Program-made: the position numbers and the translations under genes
Shown: positions 62,435 to 64,000 of the stretch, piece after piece
How the letters are laid out: each line of letters starts with the position of its first letter
Numbering within the stretch: the first letter of the stretch is position 1
NCBI GenBank assembly: GCA_000209815.1
Contig: FP929036.1
Coordinates: forward strand, 2,255,627-2,319,626
Direction: 5' to 3'
Length of the DNA: 64,000 nt
Origin: Butyrivibrio fibrisolvens 16/4
GTDB lineage: Bacteria; Bacillota; Clostridia; Lachnospirales; Lachnospiraceae
The notes under the pieces: model-generated
Told to the model about the DNA's origin: nothing
The model's database searches: none
Seen by the model: only the letters and a program-made list of their open reading frames with translations

Positions 62435-64000
62435 ATGACTTTGATTAATAAGATTAAACGAACCATCCTTCCGATTACGCTAATTCTAGCCTTAGTATCT
62501 CCCATTTCATCTAGAGTTGTCACTGCAAAGGAAGCTACCTCAAATGCAAAAATGGAAAAGGTATTTATTCCCTTTAGAGACCAGATTCCATTTTACATTT
62601 CAAAGAATTCCAGCAGCAAGGAGCAGCTTATTAAAGAGTTGTGGCTGAAGCTTTTCTACGAGGAGCTAAACTGGGATGAGAATCATAGGGGATTCTATGA
62701 TAAGAAATTTGATAACTGGTGGAAGAAATATAAAGGTAGGCCATATGCTGGACTTGATGGTGAATTCAAAGATATAGACAGGCAGCTTACTTTTTCTTCA
62801 GGAGATTTTGAAGCTTTTCTTGGAAACACGCTAGAGGCTAATCCTGAATTTCTAGGGCAGCTGTTAGGCTTAGATGGATATACACCCCTACCACAGCCTG
62901 CAGACAATCCAACTTTTTCCAGACAGGTTATCTGTCAGTATTTAGCCGACTCTGAGAAATACGCTACGTATTTAATCCCTTCCATCATAAATCTCACTAA
63001 AGAAGGTGAATATCTTTCTGATAATTCGTTGAAAACTATCAGCTTCAAAGATGTTCCTGTGGATTACTATATGCTGGCCATTATCGCCAGCCAGTACCAT
63101 CAGACAGATAAGTACGGCAAAGATATTCTTTCATCTAAACAAATTGACTGGCTTAATGGCTACATAAAAGAAATGTATGAAGCCTACACTACTAACTCAT
63201 CAGCACTTTTGAAATCGCTGGTTGTAAAGTATCCATCCCTTTATGATTTGGTTGCAAGGTCCTATTATGCTGCCAATGATACTACAGAGTATGGGCAGGA
63301 GTTTTTCGATTATGTTGTTGCTTCAGGTGTAGGCATGGGAGCCTGGCTTTCTCTTAATGATGATATTGATATAAAAGGATTAGATCAAATTCCAGATCTC
63401 ATATCACTTTTTAAGCTTTCCAATGGTTTTTGTGGTGGCCTGGAGGATGAAACAAAATGTAAAAATCGTGACAAGTGTCTTGCTGCTATTTCAGCTGATT
63501 ATGTAGCAACAGGTCTCCATAAAAATGAAACTGCCACAGGCTATATCTTAGCAAATGAAAGCACCGCAGAAGTTTACGGCACTGATGAATATAAGAGCTG
63601 GCAAAACAAATACCGTCTTATGCATAAAAAATTGATTGATGGCTTAGACACTATAGATGTAATTGCAGGAGAAAGCAAAGATGATCCAAAGCATGACAAT
63701 GCACATTTCAATGGATGGACAGGTGTTTTCAAAGAAATAACTTCCCATGGTTCTGGTACTGTAGACTCTAGAGCATTTATGCCTAACACTAAAAAGATAA
63801 CCATATATGCGTATTACCTTGGTCCAGACAGAAGAGATTACCAGGGTTTTAACTGGGTTGTTAAAAGTAAAGGAATTAATATATCTGGTAAGGTAAAAAT
63901 GGACAAGGAATGGGTGAATGCAGGTACCACCATTTGTCGCTCAGGAGATAAACGAGGTTCTGCTAAAGCAAATTTAAAAGCCTTTACCTTTGATATAAGC
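62435..64000 (+). CDS. large secreted protein, partial at window edge
   Basis: At least 522 codons from the ATG at 62435 (GGGAGG upstream) and still open at 64000. Signal peptide: basic TLINKIKRT, hydrophobic LPITLILALVSPISS, cleavage near VVTA. The mature part is rich in Tyr, Trp, Asn and Asp (ELNWDENHRGFYDKKFDNWW, YRLMHKKLIDGLDTIDVIAG, FNGWTGVFKEITSHGSGTVD) with three Cys close together (FCGGLEDETKCKNRDKC). No catalytic motif or family recognised. Co-oriented with the preceding anchored coiled-coil gene, so a surface complex or secretion-linked role is possible. Confidence 0.65.
   Translation, partial: MTLINKIKRTILPITLILALVSPISSRVVTAKEATSNAKMEKVFIPFRDQIPFYISKNSSSKEQLIKELWLKLFYEELNWDENHRGFYDKKFDNWWKKYKGRPYAGLDGEFKDIDRQLTFSSGDFEAFLGNTLEANPEFLGQLLGLDGYTPLPQPADNPTFSRQVICQYLADSEKYATYLIPSIINLTKEGEYLSDNSLKTISFKDVPVDYYMLAIIASQYHQTDKYGKDILSSKQIDWLNGYIKEMYEAYTTNSSALLKSLVVKYPSLYDLVARSYYAANDTTEYGQEFFDYVVASGVGMGAWLSLNDDIDIKGLDQIPDLISLFKLSNGFCGGLEDETKCKNRDKCLAAISADYVATGLHKNETATGYILANESTAEVYGTDEYKSWQNKYRLMHKKLIDGLDTIDVIAGESKDDPKHDNAHFNGWTGVFKEITSHGSGTVDSRAFMPNTKKITIYAYYLGPDRRDYQGFNWVVKSKGINISGKVKMDKEWVNAGTTICRSGDKRGSAKANLKAFTFDIS

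Overview
The window reads as a low-GC Gram-positive chromosome, most likely from the Lachnospiraceae (Butyrivibrio/Pseudobutyrivibrio/Roseburia-type Clostridia). This is an inference from several signs: LytTR and AgrC/AgrA-type signalling, a T-box in front of valS, a TPP riboswitch in front of the ECF component ThiT, IspE (MEP pathway), a small RelA-type synthetase, a BMP-type nucleoside transporter, FlxA-like and sigma-28-linked proteins, and A/T-rich intergenic DNA with many strong intrinsic terminators.

Layout. 0-6.3 kb: a large secreted coiled-coil protein with a C-terminal wall-anchor-like end, then a divergent LytTR regulator and a hybrid sensor kinase. 6.4-6.7 kb: an array of about 75-bp diverged repeats built from alternating inverted copies of TTGTGATAAA. 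6.74-17.39 kb: a roughly 10.6-kb integrated element in the 3' end of tRNA-Leu(CAA), bounded by a 25-bp direct repeat. It carries an AbiEi/AbiEii toxin-antitoxin pair, a candidate small RNA, a four-gene FlxA/FliD-like cluster, an AgrC/AgrA-type two-component pair, another secreted-type protein, a dense cluster of palindromes that looks like a transfer or replication origin, a ribbon-helix-helix protein and a tyrosine integrase. 17.5-24.2 kb: lysA, a lytic transglycosylase, tRNA-Thr(GGT), RNase H, an M42 peptidase and a TauABC/SsuABC-like ABC importer. 24.2-36.6 kb (minus strand): uppP, a small alarmone synthetase, a MATE transporter, pfkA-trmH, dnaE, a Na/Pi cotransporter and hflX. 36.7-46.2 kb: thiT with its riboswitch, a STAS protein beside a tandem-duplicated RsbW-like protein, a SARP-type response regulator, GntR, ispE, a sigma-28-type gene paralogous to one on the island, and an acyltransferase/carrier-protein/AMP-ligase cassette. 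46.3-59.96 kb (minus): an HD-GYP protein, a nucleoside ABC importer with cdd and deoC (nucleoside uptake and catabolism), a zinc-ribbon/TPR membrane protein, a FapA/DUF342 protein, and valS under a T-box. 60.1-61.6 kb: an AbrB/PIN toxin-antitoxin pair with a gene fragment and an XRE regulator. 61.8-64 kb: two secreted or membrane-anchored proteins, the last running off the window.

A caveat for every gene call: I count 17 places where a reading frame breaks at, or within a few bases of, an A/T homopolymer and is restored by adding or removing a single base. They include valS and other genes that should be intact. This pattern is more like residual sequencing or assembly error than 17 real mutations. 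I therefore annotate these genes as whole units, give the break position in each, and flag the few breaks that could be biologically real.
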